From assembly GCA_036346375.1 (NCBI GenBank), contig CM070500.1:73412525-73476524 (forward strand): DNA of 64,000 nucleotides, read 5' to 3'. This document shows, one piece after another, positions 1 to 10,487 of the stretch. Both the position numbers and the translations under genes were made by a program. The notes beneath the pieces are model-generated. The model did no database searches, was not told where the DNA came from, and saw only the letters and a list, made by a program, of their open reading frames with translations. Within the stretch, counting starts at the first letter, position 1. Every line of letters starts with the position of its first letter. The stretch comes from Guadua angustifolia (lineage: Eukaryota > Streptophyta > Magnoliopsida > Poales > Poaceae).

Positions 1-401
1 CCGATCGCCAAAGACTGGACTCCATGCGTAGCATACCCCTACCTTTTTTCTCCAAACTCCCGTGTAACCTGCCCCCTCCGCCTATATAAAGGGAGACAGG
101 ACCCTAGGGAAAAGAAAGGGGGGCCCTTTCGCATTCGCATTCGGTTCATTCCGACTCAAACAAACGCTTCCGAGCACCTCCGCTCGGACGAGTGCTAAGG
201 GCCTATCCTTAGCCCTCGCTTGTAATCCCACGTAGCTCCTTGCGTCTTGAGCAATACAAACCGCCATCACGAACTGGAAGTAGGGACGTTCCGCCCGAAC
301 CAGTATACATCCGGGACTCCTGTAGTCTAACCATTCAAGGAGAGAGGACGCGCAACCCCTGTACTTACAAATTTACTTGCCGGTTATACGAAACACCGAC
401 A
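1..401 (+). repeat. Gypsy LTR-like segment (3' part of an LTR), plus orientation
   Basis: The sequence looks like the end of a grass Gypsy LTR: a TATA box at 83-90, a transcribed GC-rich leader, then a U5-like block at about 255-320 (CAATACAAACCGCC, GTAGGGACGTT, CGCCCGAACCAG), and a CA end at 400-401 after ACACCGA. The beginning lies outside the window. It points rightward, opposite to the gag-pol genes at 1915-6730. No primer binding site follows position 401; a GTAAGT splice-donor-like motif is there instead. It could be a separate solo or truncated LTR, or the promoter and leader of the opposite-strand ORF that follows. LTR-like character is fairly sure; ownership is not. Confidence 0.6.
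83..90 (+). promoter_or_regulatory. TATA box of the LTR-like promoter
   Basis: TATATAAA lies in a GC-rich context with a purine-rich GGGAGACAGG run just downstream. Transcription would start near 110-120 and run toward the coiled-coil ORF at 488. Confidence 0.6.
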
Positions 402-472
402 GTAAGTATACTTCTTTTCTGAGAGTTTCTTCTTTGGAGTCTGGGGGGAGTCTAAGGCCTTCATGTCCGCAG
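402..472 (+). other. Putative 71-base intron ahead of the coiled-coil ORF
   Basis: A donor-like ACA/GTAAGT begins at 402 and an acceptor-like TGTCCGCAG ends at 472, with a T-rich stretch between. Removing it would place the ATG at 488 fifteen bases into the second exon. This is inferred from motifs only; 71 bases is near the lower limit for plant introns. Confidence 0.4.
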
Positions 473-487
473 GTCCTCCAAGAGACC

Positions 488-918
488 ATGACGGACTTCA
501 ACTCGGCGACCGTCCCGCCCGAGGTCGTGGCCAAGCTTCACGCCGATCATAACGTCAAGGTGGCGGAGCTTGAGCAGCGGATGCCCGACCTCAAGGCCAA
601 GGACCTGAAGATCCTGGCGAGGTGCCGCCAGGCCGAAGAGAATGCCACCAAGAATAGAGAGCGGATGTACAAGCTCGAGCTAGAGCTTGAGCAAGCACAG
701 CAACACTCTCAAGTTCTGGAGTCGAAGGTGGCCGAGCTGGGCCGGGCCGCGCGGGAGGCCGCTGAGTTCGCTGACCAGGATAAGGAGGAGATGGAGTGAC
801 TTCGCCAAGAAGCCCGCAAAGACGGGAAGCTCGGCGGTGGGTGCTCGACCTTGAGACCAAGCTCGATGAGGCGAAGCAAAAGCTTGCGGCACTCAGAGGA
901 GCAAAGCCCGGAAAATAG
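488..918 (+). pseudogene. Coiled-coil ORF lying antisense to the Tat gag-pol genes
   Basis: An ATG at 488 opens a frame rich in Glu, Lys, Ala and Leu with heptad-like spacing, predicted as one long coiled coil. The frame meets TGA at 797-799, which looks like a CGA to TGA change because the same frame continues sensibly afterward. A second break, a frameshift near 830-845, moves the reading into another frame that ends at a stop at 916-918. Allowing both breaks, the ancestral protein was about 140 residues. Some Tat-lineage elements (for example maize Grande) are known to carry an extra antisense ORF between pol and the 3' LTR, and this one sits in that place. No enzymatic motif is visible. 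Function unknown. Confidence 0.55.
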
Positions 919-991
919 AACTCCTTGTCTAGGATTTGGTCTTAGTGTAGAATTTTTCTTTCTTCTTCTTTTTTTCTTTTCTGATGATGTG

Positions 992-997
992 AATAAA
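992..997 (+). terminator. Poly(A) signal-like AATAAA
   Basis: AATAAA occurs 74 bases after the stop at 918, following a pyrimidine-rich stretch (950-980). Together with the TATA box, intron and ORF it completes a gene-like layout on the plus strand. Such hexamers are common by chance in AT-rich DNA. Confidence 0.35.
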
Positions 998-1914
998 AGA
1001 TGATTCTCCCCCCAAGACTCGCTTTTTGCCTTACTTCCTTGCCTTGCGTCCTGTGTCTTTGACGTTTTTGTCCTTTTCTGATGACCGCCTGCATACAACA
1101 AACACAAGACGAACAGATGAAAAAGATACAAATAGAAGTATGAGTTAGAACAAAACATGAGTAACACGAGCGCGCACGTTTTTTAGAAAAAACACGTTAG
1201 TGCGGTAGTTCATTCCTACTAAGCCCCTGCTGCGAATGAAAGTCGTGCACCTAGGTTGCGAGCACGAGCTCATTCGCAGGAGAGTTAGAAAAAATGCTCA
1301 TTTTTCCCTCAACCAAGTCACCAATTTCTCCGCGTTGCGAGCATGGGATAGGTCGGGAGAAGAAAACGCGCAAGGCCTTAACTTCCTTAGCGTCTTGGAC
1401 ACATGCCCCTAAGCTGTGAGCATGGCCGTGGCAAGGAAGAATGCGCGGTTGCCCGACAGAGTGCACGACAACTGAACACGCGCGAATCGAACTAAGGCTT
1501 TGGACCAACCGAGAGGGTGTATGTATGCGATCGTGAACATGCAACGAAGAACTACTGTGAACAATATTCGGCTTATGGAGACTACAGCCTCTGGCGATGA
1601 GCTTAGCGATTTGGCGCTGTTCGTGGCACTCTGTACGTTCGTGCGCACGCTAGCCAAACCTTAGAATAAGAAGATTGAAGCGAATGTTCCTGCCCGGACG
1701 CATTCGTCCCATCACCAAAACCGTGAGGAAAAGAGTATGCCCTTGTGCGAGACTAAATCGGCTTACCAACGGGCAGTGACTTTAGGAACATTCACAAAAT
1801 CTTGGGGATAATTGACTTCGCGCGGGCAAAGGAACTGAATTTTTACAGAAAAAACCGCTTGAGCAAGCGCAAAACATGAAAGTAAACGCGAGCTTAGACA
1901 AAAAACTTGCGTAG
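998..1914. other. Non-coding tail between pol stop and the antisense ORF
   Basis: No convincing coding frame. The stretch holds loosely similar blocks around GCGAGCACGAGC (1258), GCGAGCATGGGATAG (1337) and GTGAGCATGGCCGTGG (1416), which may be a decayed tandem repeat. Tat elements often have a long, repeat-bearing untranslated region here. Confidence 0.4.
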
Positions 1915-3288
1915 CTATTTGATGTTCCAAGAGCTCATGAGCACCCGACCATCTTCCATCGCCAAGCGGATAGCGCCCGAACGCGCCATCGAGACGACCA
2001 TGAACGGGCCTTCCCATCTAGGGGAGAGCTTGTTGGCCTTTGACATGTCCTGAATTCGATGTAGGACCAGGTCGCCAACTTGCAAGGTCCTTGGTCGTAT
2101 CGACTTAGCCGCGTGCCTACGAAGAGCTTGTAGGTAGACGACGGATCACAGCAGGGCCCGCCCGCATGTCTCTTCAGCGAGGTCGAGGTCGAGGAGACGC
2201 TCGAGCTCTTGGTCAACGCTGTTGACCAAGTGCACTCTTTGGGAACCCAGCACTATTTCGACGGGCAATATGGCCTCTGCACCATAGACGAGCTGGAAAG
2301 GGGTTTCGCCCATAGCCCGGTTCGCCGTAGTGTGAACTGACCAGAGGACGAAAGGAAGCTTGTCCACCCACGATTGGCCATGCTAGGCGAGGTTTTTGAA
2401 AACCCTCTTTTTGATCCCTTGGAGGATTTGGCCATTTGCTCGTTCGGCCACTCCATTACTCTGCGGATGAGCTACAGAGGCGAAGCAGACCTTTGTCTTG
2501 ATGTCTTCGCAGTAGGCTTGAAACAGTTCGCTGGTGAACTGAGTGCCGTTATCTGTGATGAGGCGATTGGGAACACCAAAACGCGTCACCACGTTACTGC
2601 GGAAAAACCTCCTGGCCACTTGGGCCGAAATAGTTGACATGGGTTCGGCCTCGATCCACTTAGTGAAAGTGTCGACGGCCACGAGAAAGAATTTGCAACC
2701 TCTTCGACCATGGGGGAAAGGTCCGAGTATATCAACTCCCCAGGTCGAGAATGGCCATGAGATTGGGATAGTTTGAAGCGCGTACGCCGGCTGGTGTGCC
2801 TTGCGAGCATGAAATTGGCATGCTCGGCAAGTCGCCATGATCATCCGAGCGTCGGCTAAGGCTGTTGGCCAATAATATCCCAATCGAAATGCTTTGCTCA
2901 CAAGCGTTCTGAAAGACGAGTGAGCTCCGCACACTCCCTCATGGATATCTCTAAGAAGGAATTTGCTCTCTTCTTGATATATGCATTTGGAGAGGACTCC
3001 TAGTGCCCCTTTGCGGTACAAGGCACCCTCGATCAACTTGTATGGAGAGGATCACCTTATAAGCCGGGAACGCTCAGCTTCTTCCTCGGGTAGTGTCCCA
3101 TGGGCAAGATACTAGATGAATGGCGTCATCCGGTTTGCACTATGCTCGAGGAGGGAGATGTTACCGCACATCTCTGGTGCCTCTTCTACAAAGGGAATAG
3201 AGGGCTTGTATAGGTGCTCGACGAGCACCCCCGCCGGGGCGGGCATTTGGGAGGAACCGACCTTGGAGAGGTGCCGCCAGGGAATTGT
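1915..3288 (-). pseudogene. Tat element integrase and pol C-terminus
   Basis: Minus-strand frame ending with stop at 1915-1917. From its N-terminal side it shows a zinc-binding His-His-Cys-Cys segment (HEGVCGAH, then CRACQFHA near 2800), the catalytic core with Asp in VDILGPF and in TDNGTQF, and Glu in NGVAERANG, then a C-terminal region (KLSPRWEGPF). Integrase would insert the cDNA into the host genome. In-frame stops lie at 3112-3114, 3052-3054, 2383-2385 and 2146-2148; the frame is otherwise continuous. A frameshift near 3288 separates it from the second RNase H. Family assignment is very sure; the copy is dead. Confidence 0.85.
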
Positions 3289-3849
3289 CCTTCCTGGGGA
3301 TGTAGAGTACTTCGAAATTTCTAAAGTACCTCTCCATCTTCCTTACTTCAACCAAATAAAGCGCCATTAAGTTATTGGAACACTGATACTCCTTATTAAC
3401 TTGGTTGACGATTAACTGCGAATCGCCCCGTACAGTTAGCCGCTGGACTCCGAGCACTTTGGATGCTCGTAGTCCGGCCAGGAGGCCTTCATAATCCGCC
3501 GCGTTATTGGTCACAGCGAAGTGTAATTGAATGGCGTACTGGAGCTGATCTCCCTGGGGGGATACCAGTACGACCCCAACTCTCGAGCGTTCGTAAGCTC
3601 AGGATCCGTCAAAGTACATGGTCCAACAACCTTCCTCAGATCCATCGAGCTCGGCAGCGGGTGGCACCGGATTTGTCCATTCCGCTACAAAGTCTGCCAG
3701 GATCTGGGATTTGATCGCCGTGCGGGCTGAGAAGTGGATATCGAACTTGACGAGCTCCATAGCCCACTTTGCTATTCGACCACCAACGTCTTGATTTCTT
3801 AGGATCTCCCTAAGTGGAAAGTTGGTCGGAATGACGACCTTATGGGCTT
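3289..3849 (-). pseudogene. Second (archaeal-type) RNase H of the Tat element
   Basis: This reading segment holds the end of the ordinary Gypsy RNase H (AKWAMELVKFDIHFSAR, near 3750) and then a separate RNase H domain: YFDGS near 3607 with its metal-binding Asp, NNAADYEGLLAGL near 3500 with the Glu, and VRGDSQLIVNQV near 3430 with the next Asp, ending near DNSLA at 3290. A second RNase H placed between the first and integrase is typical of Tat-lineage elements. There is a TGA at 3599-3601, and frameshifts at both ends of the segment. Confidence 0.8.
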
Positions 3850-5231
3850 GAAAATAATGACGACCTCAGGGTACCGCTCCTTTGGTCCGTGCAAGACCTC
3901 GCTGACATAGTATATCGGTCGCTGCGCCCCGTCTCGTTCAACCGTCAACACCGCGCTTACGGCCTGCAGGGTCGCCGCTAGATATAGCAGAAGCGCCTCC
4001 CCTGACCTTGGCATGGTTAAGACAGGTGGGCTGGACAGGTATTGCTTTAGCTCCTCGAAGGAGCGGTTGGCTTCTTCCATCCATGCGAAACCGTCATGCA
4101 TGCGGAGCACCTTGAAGAAAGGTAGCCCACGCTCGCCCGACTGGGAAATGAAGTGACTCAGGGCCGCCATACATTCGGTCAAGGCTTGGACCTCCTTTAC
4201 GCAGCTGGGAGGCCGCATTCTTTCAATGGCTTCGATTTTTTTTGGGTTTGCCCCGATGCCTTGTAGACCGATCATGTAGCCAAGCACTTTGCCCGCCCTC
4301 ACCCCAAAGACACACTTTTCAGGATTAAGCTTTATTTGATGTCTATTGAGGCTACAAAATGTTTCCTCGAGGTTGGATACATGACCTGAGGTGAGCCTAC
4401 TTTTTACCACAGTGTCGTCTACATATACCTCCAGATTTCGGCCTATTTGATCTAGGAAGGTCTTCTGCATCAGGCGCTGGAAGGTCGCTCCAGCGTTCCT
4501 TAGACTGAAAGATATGGTCGTATAGCAGAACGTGTCGAATGGTGTAATGAAGGAAGTCTTCTCTTCATTTTCAGGGGATATGCTAATCTAGTGGTAGCCC
4601 GAATAGGCATCCAGAAAGATCATCACCTGGGACTCCGCCATCGCGTCGACTAGCTGGTCTATGCACGGCAGCGGGAAATTATCCTTGGGGCAAGCGGCAT
4701 TCAAGCCGCTGTTGTCGACACACATGCGCCACTTGCCACATTTCTTCTTGACGATGACTAGGTTCACTAGCCATTCCGAATGCTCAACTTCCCGGATGAA
4801 ACCGGCCTTCAAGAGTTTGTCGAGTTCAACCCAGATGATTGCTTGTTTCTCGAGGGAAAAATGTTTGAGCTTCTGGCGCATAGGCTTTTCATCAGGCCGA
4901 ACAGCTAGCCTATGCTCGATTACTTCCCTTGGGACTCTGGGCATGTCGGACGGTTCCCAAGCGAACACGTCCGCGTTATTCCGGAGGAAAGTAATGAGCT
5001 TGAGTTCCTATTTGGGATCTAAGGAAAATCCCAAATGCAAGACCGTAGCCGGATCCGCGCTGCTTAGCGAGACCGCCTTGGTTTCTCCTCCTGGCTGGAG
5101 GGCAACTTTTGGCCAGGAGTTCCTTGGCTATTGGTCGGGGCCGCGTTGGGCCAGCTGCCCGACCATGTCAAACGACTTCCCGTCACAGTTCAAGGCCGCC
5201 CTTTGGTCCCCCCTTATGGTTATTCGCCTTT
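3850..5231 (-). pseudogene. Tat element reverse transcriptase and N-terminal RNase H
   Basis: Reverse transcriptase spans roughly 4970-4230: the FLDAYSGYH block carries the first catalytic Asp (near 4600) and YVDD (near 4420) the other two. The connection leads into the Gypsy RNase H (FEELKQYLSSPPVL, then LLLYLAAT) before the frame breaks near 3850. Stops at 5128-5130, 5008-5010 and 4588-4590 interrupt it. Near 3850 some 20 residues usually found between two conserved RNase H blocks are missing, and a short direct repeat (ATGACGACCT at 3832 and 3858) sits at the site, so a small deletion is likely. Confidence 0.85.
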
Positions 5232-5906
5232 CGGGCCGGGGACCTTCAAATGCTGATAAGCGTGATGCGTAACGGCCATGAACTTGGAAAGAGCCGACCT
5301 GCCGAGGATGGCGTTATAGACCGACTCGAAGTCGATGACTTCGAACGTGATCATCTCGGTTCGAAAGTTGCTCGGGCTCCCGAACGTGATGAGCAAAACG
5401 ATTTGGTCAAGGGGCTCGATCGAGATGCCCGGAACGATCCCGAAGAATGGGACCGCTACGCTCTTGATCTTGGACCGAGAGACTTGCATCTCGTCCAGGA
5501 CCTTGGCGGATATAAGATCCAGGGAGCTCCCGCCATCGATGAGGACCCGCCCCACCTTAGCGTTGCTGATGGTCGGGCTCACGACCAAAGGGAGCTTTTG
5601 AGGCTTGGTCATTCCAAGGGGACAGTCATCCTTGGAGAAAGCGATGGGCAGCTTGGACCACCTGAGCTGCTGTACGGGAGGTATGCCTTGAGCGATGTGG
5701 TGTACCTCCCGTGGTGTCTCCTTCAGATCCCTGCAAGACCTATATGCCGAGGAGCCCCTGAATATAACCGCTATGTGGTTATGGGGCTCCTGGTACTCCA
5801 TGTCGCCGTCTTCGTCTGCGGGACCCTTGCCCTTGCTACCCTCCCCTTTTCTTGGGAGCGTGGGCATGGGGCCCTTGCCGTTGTAGAACTTCTCCAGGCG
5901 AAACAC
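5220..5906 (-). pseudogene. Tat element aspartic protease region
   Basis: A 228-residue open segment with a retropepsin signature: VLIDGGSSLDLI (near 5540) holds the catalytic Asp, and ILGRSALSKFMAV (near 5280) is the downstream conserved block. It is in the same frame as gag. It stops at 5220 because of a frameshift near 5232; the next frame continues into RT. Protease would cut the Gag-Pol polyprotein in the virus-like particle. Confidence 0.8.
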
Positions 5907-6730
5907 CCAGGTCCGACAATTGCGAAGGTCATGCCCGTATGCCTGATGAAGCGGGCAAAAGCGGTCGTTTGAAGGTGCGCCTCAGCCTCCATGACCTTGG
6001 TCGTTGTGACCTTGGTTGTTGCGCCACTGAGGTGGCCGGCCTCTTCCCCTCCCGGGCTGCGGAGACGGTGGAGCCCACGGAGGGTGATGCTCGATGGCCG
6101 CCACCACGCCCGGCGCGGACGACCTCTTCTTCTTCTTGATCTTCCTCTCCACGGGGCCCGGGTGCTTCTTTCTCGTGGAGCCTTCCAGGCCCGGATGGGG
6201 CAGCAGCTTGCCCTCGTCCAACATCTTCTTCCATTGAACCGCCTCGTCGGCATTCGCATAGTGGTCGGCTATACGAAATAGCTCATTGGCCGTCAGATCT
6301 GGGTAAATCTCCAGATCTTGTGTGAAGCGGATGTCCCGAACTCCGAACTTGAAAGCTCGAACAACTGCTTCGTCCGAAATGCTCGGAATTGAATTTCTCA
6401 CTTTGATGAACCTCTGGACGAAGTGCCTCAAGGATTCCTTTTCGGTCTGGATCAAGCGCTCGAGGTCACGTTTCTTGCCCGGGCGAGTGTAGCAGCTCTG
6501 AAAATTCGCCCGGAGTGCCTCGCTGAGTTGCCTCCACGAGCGGATCGACCCATCCTTTTGGTTGAAGAGCCACGTCCTGGCGGAACCGTCGAAGACCGTG
6601 GGGAGGAAGTTGGCCATTACTCCCTCACCCCCTCCAGCCGCCGGAATTGCAGTGGAGTAGATTGAAAGGAACTCATCAGGATTTGGAGTCCCAACGATTC
6701 TCAGAAGATAATGGCATTTTCACCTGATCC
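5907..6730 (-). pseudogene. Tat element gag, 5' truncated
   Basis: The retrotransposon Gag domain is recognised from NPDEFLSIYSTA (near 6680) through ARTWLFNQ and the Arg/Lys-rich region to a basic, proline-rich linker and a zinc-knuckle-like CPLHQAYGHDLRNC (near 5940). A TGA at 5982-5984 splits linker and knuckle. The N-terminal part is missing: upstream of about 6720 the frame runs into a stop and unrelated AT-rich DNA. Gag would package the element RNA in cytoplasmic particles. Confidence 0.8.
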
Positions 6731-6735
6731 AAGGG

Positions 6736-8098
6736 CTGTGAAAGATTATAGTAATTACTATTAGCTGTAATTGGTTGTTTTAGTTTATTGTTACCTTTTC
6801 CTTCTTGTCATTTTCCTTACGGTAAAAGAACGGGAGACAAAGTATAAACTCAGGTGCTTGTGGTGGAGTCATATATGGAAAAACCCTAATGTAATATATG
6901 TTCTTGTTATTTCCTCTTTATTTCACATCTACTTTCGTCCCATTTTACTAGTTTCTGGGTGATTTGGCCTTGGTTTGATCCATGCGATTTGAAGTTCTTT
7001 TGGATTGCTCTGGAGGCTAACACTCATGTGCCATCAACTGCCGGTGCTGCACCATGAATGGCACTAAAATATGATCTATGGTCCTAGGGTGAGTACTAGA
7101 GGCATGGTAACTAAAGCCGATGCGTTAACCCCAACACACCCTTGGTGTGGCCACCATTGCACATGTCACCAGCATTCACCAGTGCTCCAACTCAGGGTAA
7201 AGATATACCACAGAGGTTTCATGAACATACTATACTATGACTATGACTAGTAGTAGCTTAGCTTATCTATGCTAAAATGGTGAAGGTGAAACACTACAAA
7301 CACAAAAAAGAAAAAAAACTTCTGCTGTCTTCGCCAGGGTAGTCGCATCGCCCCAACGATTAGGATGCTATCGTGTGTCGCCTCTGCAGTAGATCAGAGC
7401 CACGTGGTGTCAGTTGATCTCGACCATTTGTTTTGAACTGGACAGATGGGATTGCACTGAGCCTTACACCAGTAGCGTCGCGCCGTGTGTCACGCCATAT
7501 CTGGGTCGCGTGTCTTCGCTGACGTCGTGGCTTGCATTAGCTAGCTCATGGGCATAGTGCCATCGGTCCATAGTGAACCGAGGTCGAACTGTGGAGCGAG
7601 TCCATGCTCCCGCAACACGTGTCAACACCTAGCGTTGCCACGTGGCAGTGATGTCAGCATGATGTCATGAACCGATTTTTCTTCAAAAAAATATTAAGCC
7701 AAAAATCATTTTTTGTGCTGAGTTAGCATGATGTCATAAATACTATTTTTCAGTATAAAAATAATTCTGGTAATTCGGATTTTCTATTTTCTCTGTTTTT
7801 CTTTTATTTTAAACTTTGAATAGCTATATCTTCTTCATACAAACTCCGATTGAGGTGATTCCAGTTTCTAAAATTTTGTAAAATCAAGATCTATTTAATA
7901 ATGAATTTTATTTTATTTTTAGAGTTAATTTTGCTCTCTGTTTTTGGTATTTATTATTTTCTCTTTCGTTACGTGTAAATGTTAAGTTGCCCGGTGAGTT
8001 TGTCATCGAGAATCTAGTGTCCAAACAAGGTCTAGGGTAGAATTTAGAGCTATTTGAAGGCAAATTATGCTTGGATCATGTTGAACCCATGCTTTAAA
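6736..8098. other. AT-rich intergenic DNA, no gene seen
   Basis: No coding frame can be supported. The segment near 7620-7900 (repeated ATGATGTCAT, then TAGCTATATCTTCTTCATAC and CTCCGATTGAGGTGATTC) resembles leader sequences of grass Gypsy elements and may be an old remnant. Confidence 0.35.
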
Positions 8099-8692
8099 TC
8101 TCTACTATATAAAGTGAGAGTTTCTTCCCACGTCACTTCATCAAAATTACCCACCTTTGCCACTTCTCTTTAATTACCTACCTTTACCACTGCTCTTTAA
8201 TTACCCACATTTGTCACTGTTACTTCATCAAAATTACCCACCTTTGTCACTATTAGTTCTCTTTGTAAATAAACTTTTTATCGCAAATTGAGTTTCCGTT
8301 GCAACGCACGGGCACATGACTATTTATTGAATTTAAGTCTTTTCCATGGGAAAACTGTAATTTAGACTTTATAACGTAGTTTGAAGAATGGGGCCTTCTG
8401 TCATACAGAAATTTGTAGAAGGCACCTTAAAATCTTTCTAATTATTATGATTTACTCTTGTAGACTTTATATAATTACTAGAAATTATTGTTCTGTTGCT
8501 TTAATTCGTTTGTAACTTATAATTCCAAGTACAAAAACTTTTTCATATGAAAATTTTCAAATTGCACCTTAAAACTTTTCTTATTATCACGGTTTAGTCT
8601 TTTAGATTTCTGCTAAGTATTGTTTTTCTACTGTTTTAATTCATTTGCATGAGAGATTGTTGTTCCGTTGCAACATACGGGCACTCGGCTAG
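8099..8692 (+). mobile_element. Small non-autonomous Helitron
   Basis: It starts TCTCTACTAT after an A and ends in CTAG followed by T, as expected for insertion between A and T. Just inside the end is a short hairpin (CCGT...ACGG at 8664-8680), the usual Helitron 3' signal. A second hairpin with CTAT instead of CTAG ends at 8323, so a shorter version (8099-8323) may have existed. Internal halves around 8400-8510 and 8540-8650 are imperfect duplicates. No Rep/helicase gene is present. Confidence 0.65.
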
Positions 8693-9970
8693 TATTATAT
8701 TATTTCAAAGTATTGCATGTTAATTCATTTATCACTTGTTTCAATTATGTTGGGAATAGCTAATTATCCACTTTGAATTACGTCCACCTTACCATGTCGT
8801 ATGTCATATCTCATTTGTCACCTTAGGATGGTTCATGATAATTGGTAGCTATTAATTGCCAATATGGGTAGTTAGAACGCAACTAGTATACTTAGTTATG
8901 TATTTGTGGTGGGCCAATATGGCACTTGGGCGGTCGCACTATTTTTTATGATAATTGTTGGTTCATGGTTATGTTGGTGTTTGGTTAGTCTTGCCTTGGT
9001 CAATTAAGGACTTAACCTTACAAGAATTTGAACTGAGTCATTCATACAACTACAAGTCTGGTACGGGACAGACCTACCTGATTAATTTGTTGAGTCTAAA
9101 CTTTGGTACTATTAGTGGTGGTGTGAGACCCGGGTTGTGGTAACCAGTCCTCGCACGGGTGGGCTCACATGGTGTAAAAGGGGGCTCTAGATGTGGTAAC
9201 TAGTCCCACCAACGTTAAAACCTTAGTGAGTAGTACTGGGTTTAGATAGGCATTAGAAAGGCTTTGTTATAATCACTTGCCTTTGTGGTGTATGATTGTA
9301 CCTTATGGGTAAAATATATAACCTCTACAGAGTGTAAAACCTATTCGAATAGCCGTACTTGTGGTATTGGGCATTGCTCGATGATTATAGTTAAGGGTTA
9401 GATTTTATTAAAATAAACGTAGGTATGGAGCGAGACTATGGATTAAGTGTTTGAGTTGGTCATTGGAAAACAAAGGAGAAAATTATCATTATTATTATTT
9501 GTTTTATTGTTTTTCAATCTATTTATACTATTCCTTTACAAATACTGTTTTATGCAAATTAACCATGTTAGCCATTTCTTTGTAATAAGCCATGCATATA
9601 GTGTAATAAACTTGCATTCTGTGCACAACTTGTTGAGTGCTTTATGTACTCACCCTTTGCAAAAAAAAACATTACCAGTTAGAGAAGAAACAACGACTGC
9701 TTTTGAGAAGGAGCAATAGGAATAGGCGAATAACTAGAGTATGAATCTTGCCAGTTGCCTGTGGTAGATTAAAGTATTTTCTACGCTTAAGTTTATTTCC
9801 GCTGCAACTTATTTACTTTTCAGTCTTAGCTCTGCGTGGCATACTCATGTAAGGTAGATCATAAGATTGTTTAACTGTTATATTTAATTTAATGAATTCT
9901 TTATTATGTTATCGCCGAGTATAATTGTGATAATCATACATGTTGAACCTATGTGCGCTAGCGTGATTCT
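8693..9970 (+). repeat. Gypsy LTR-like remnant
   Basis: Text such as ACCTCTACAGAGTGTAAAAC (9320) and GAGTGCTTTATGTACTCACCC (9635) is like the long LTRs of grass Gypsy elements. No ends, PBS or TSD could be found, and the short ORFs here have no recognisable domain. Family resemblance only. Confidence 0.4.
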
Positions 9971-10313
9971 GAATTAGTACGGAATACACAGAGGGTCCAG
10001 ATTTGCATATTTAAGTCCCAACATACAATCAACAACAGATTCAGCAAAAAATGAAAAAAAATCACAAAAGTTGACGCTGGCCTATGCCAAAAATGGCTAA
10101 GTTGGTGGACAACGACACTGTTGTTCCTATACGCTCTTGCTATGCCTTGCACGCTGCTAGCTCTCGATTGGCCGATCTAAAACTTCACAATAGATGATGA
10201 CTCATGCAATGTCTACCGTGTGCACCTCGTCTAGGTGAAAGAAATACACCTTCAGCAGCTACCAATACCATCACGTGTGCGCCTCGTTTGCTGGAGGAAC
10301 TACACCTTCAGCT
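9971..10313. other. Unassigned stretch
   Basis: Nothing recognisable as a gene or a complete element; two related phrases (GTGCACCTCGTCTAGG and GTGCGCCTCGTTTGCTGG, near 10220 and 10278) suggest a decayed local duplication. Confidence 0.3.
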
Positions 10314-10487
10314 AGCTGCTGTGTGCATGAGCATGTTGGTACTATTTGAGATGATTTCAGTTTTGGTTTCTCCTATTTGAAAGTCAGAGCACCTCCAGCA
10401 AGCTGCTGTGTGCATGAGCATGTTGGTACTATTTGAGACTATTTCAGTTTTGGTTTCTCCTATTTGGAAGTCAGAAGCTAACCTAAA
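10314..10487. repeat. Two tandem copies of an 87-base unit
   Basis: AGCTGCTGTGTGCATGAGCA begins at 10314 and again at 10401; both copies continue through GTTTTGGTTTCTCCTATTTG with few differences. This lies at the left flank of the Sirevirus insertion. Confidence 0.8.

Larger units (their letters stand above)
1..6735 (-). mobile_element. Decayed Ty3/Gypsy Tat-lineage retrotransposon (truncated)
   Basis: On the minus strand the order is gag, protease, reverse transcriptase, RNase H, a second RNase H and integrase: the Gypsy order plus the extra archaeal-type RNase H that marks the Tat lineage. The 5' end is missing because gag breaks off near 6735 against AT-rich DNA with no LTR or primer binding site. 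Three frameshifts (near 5232, 3850 and 3288) and about ten in-frame stops make it non-functional. Most stops can be explained by C to T changes (CGA to TGA, CAG to TAG), as expected for methylated plant DNA. The left boundary is uncertain because an oppositely oriented LTR-like unit lies at 1-918. Confidence 0.85.

Noticed and set aside
7100..7200. A promoter or exon near GGTGAGTACTAGAGGC
   Set aside because: A GTGAGT-like donor is present, but no open frame leads into it.
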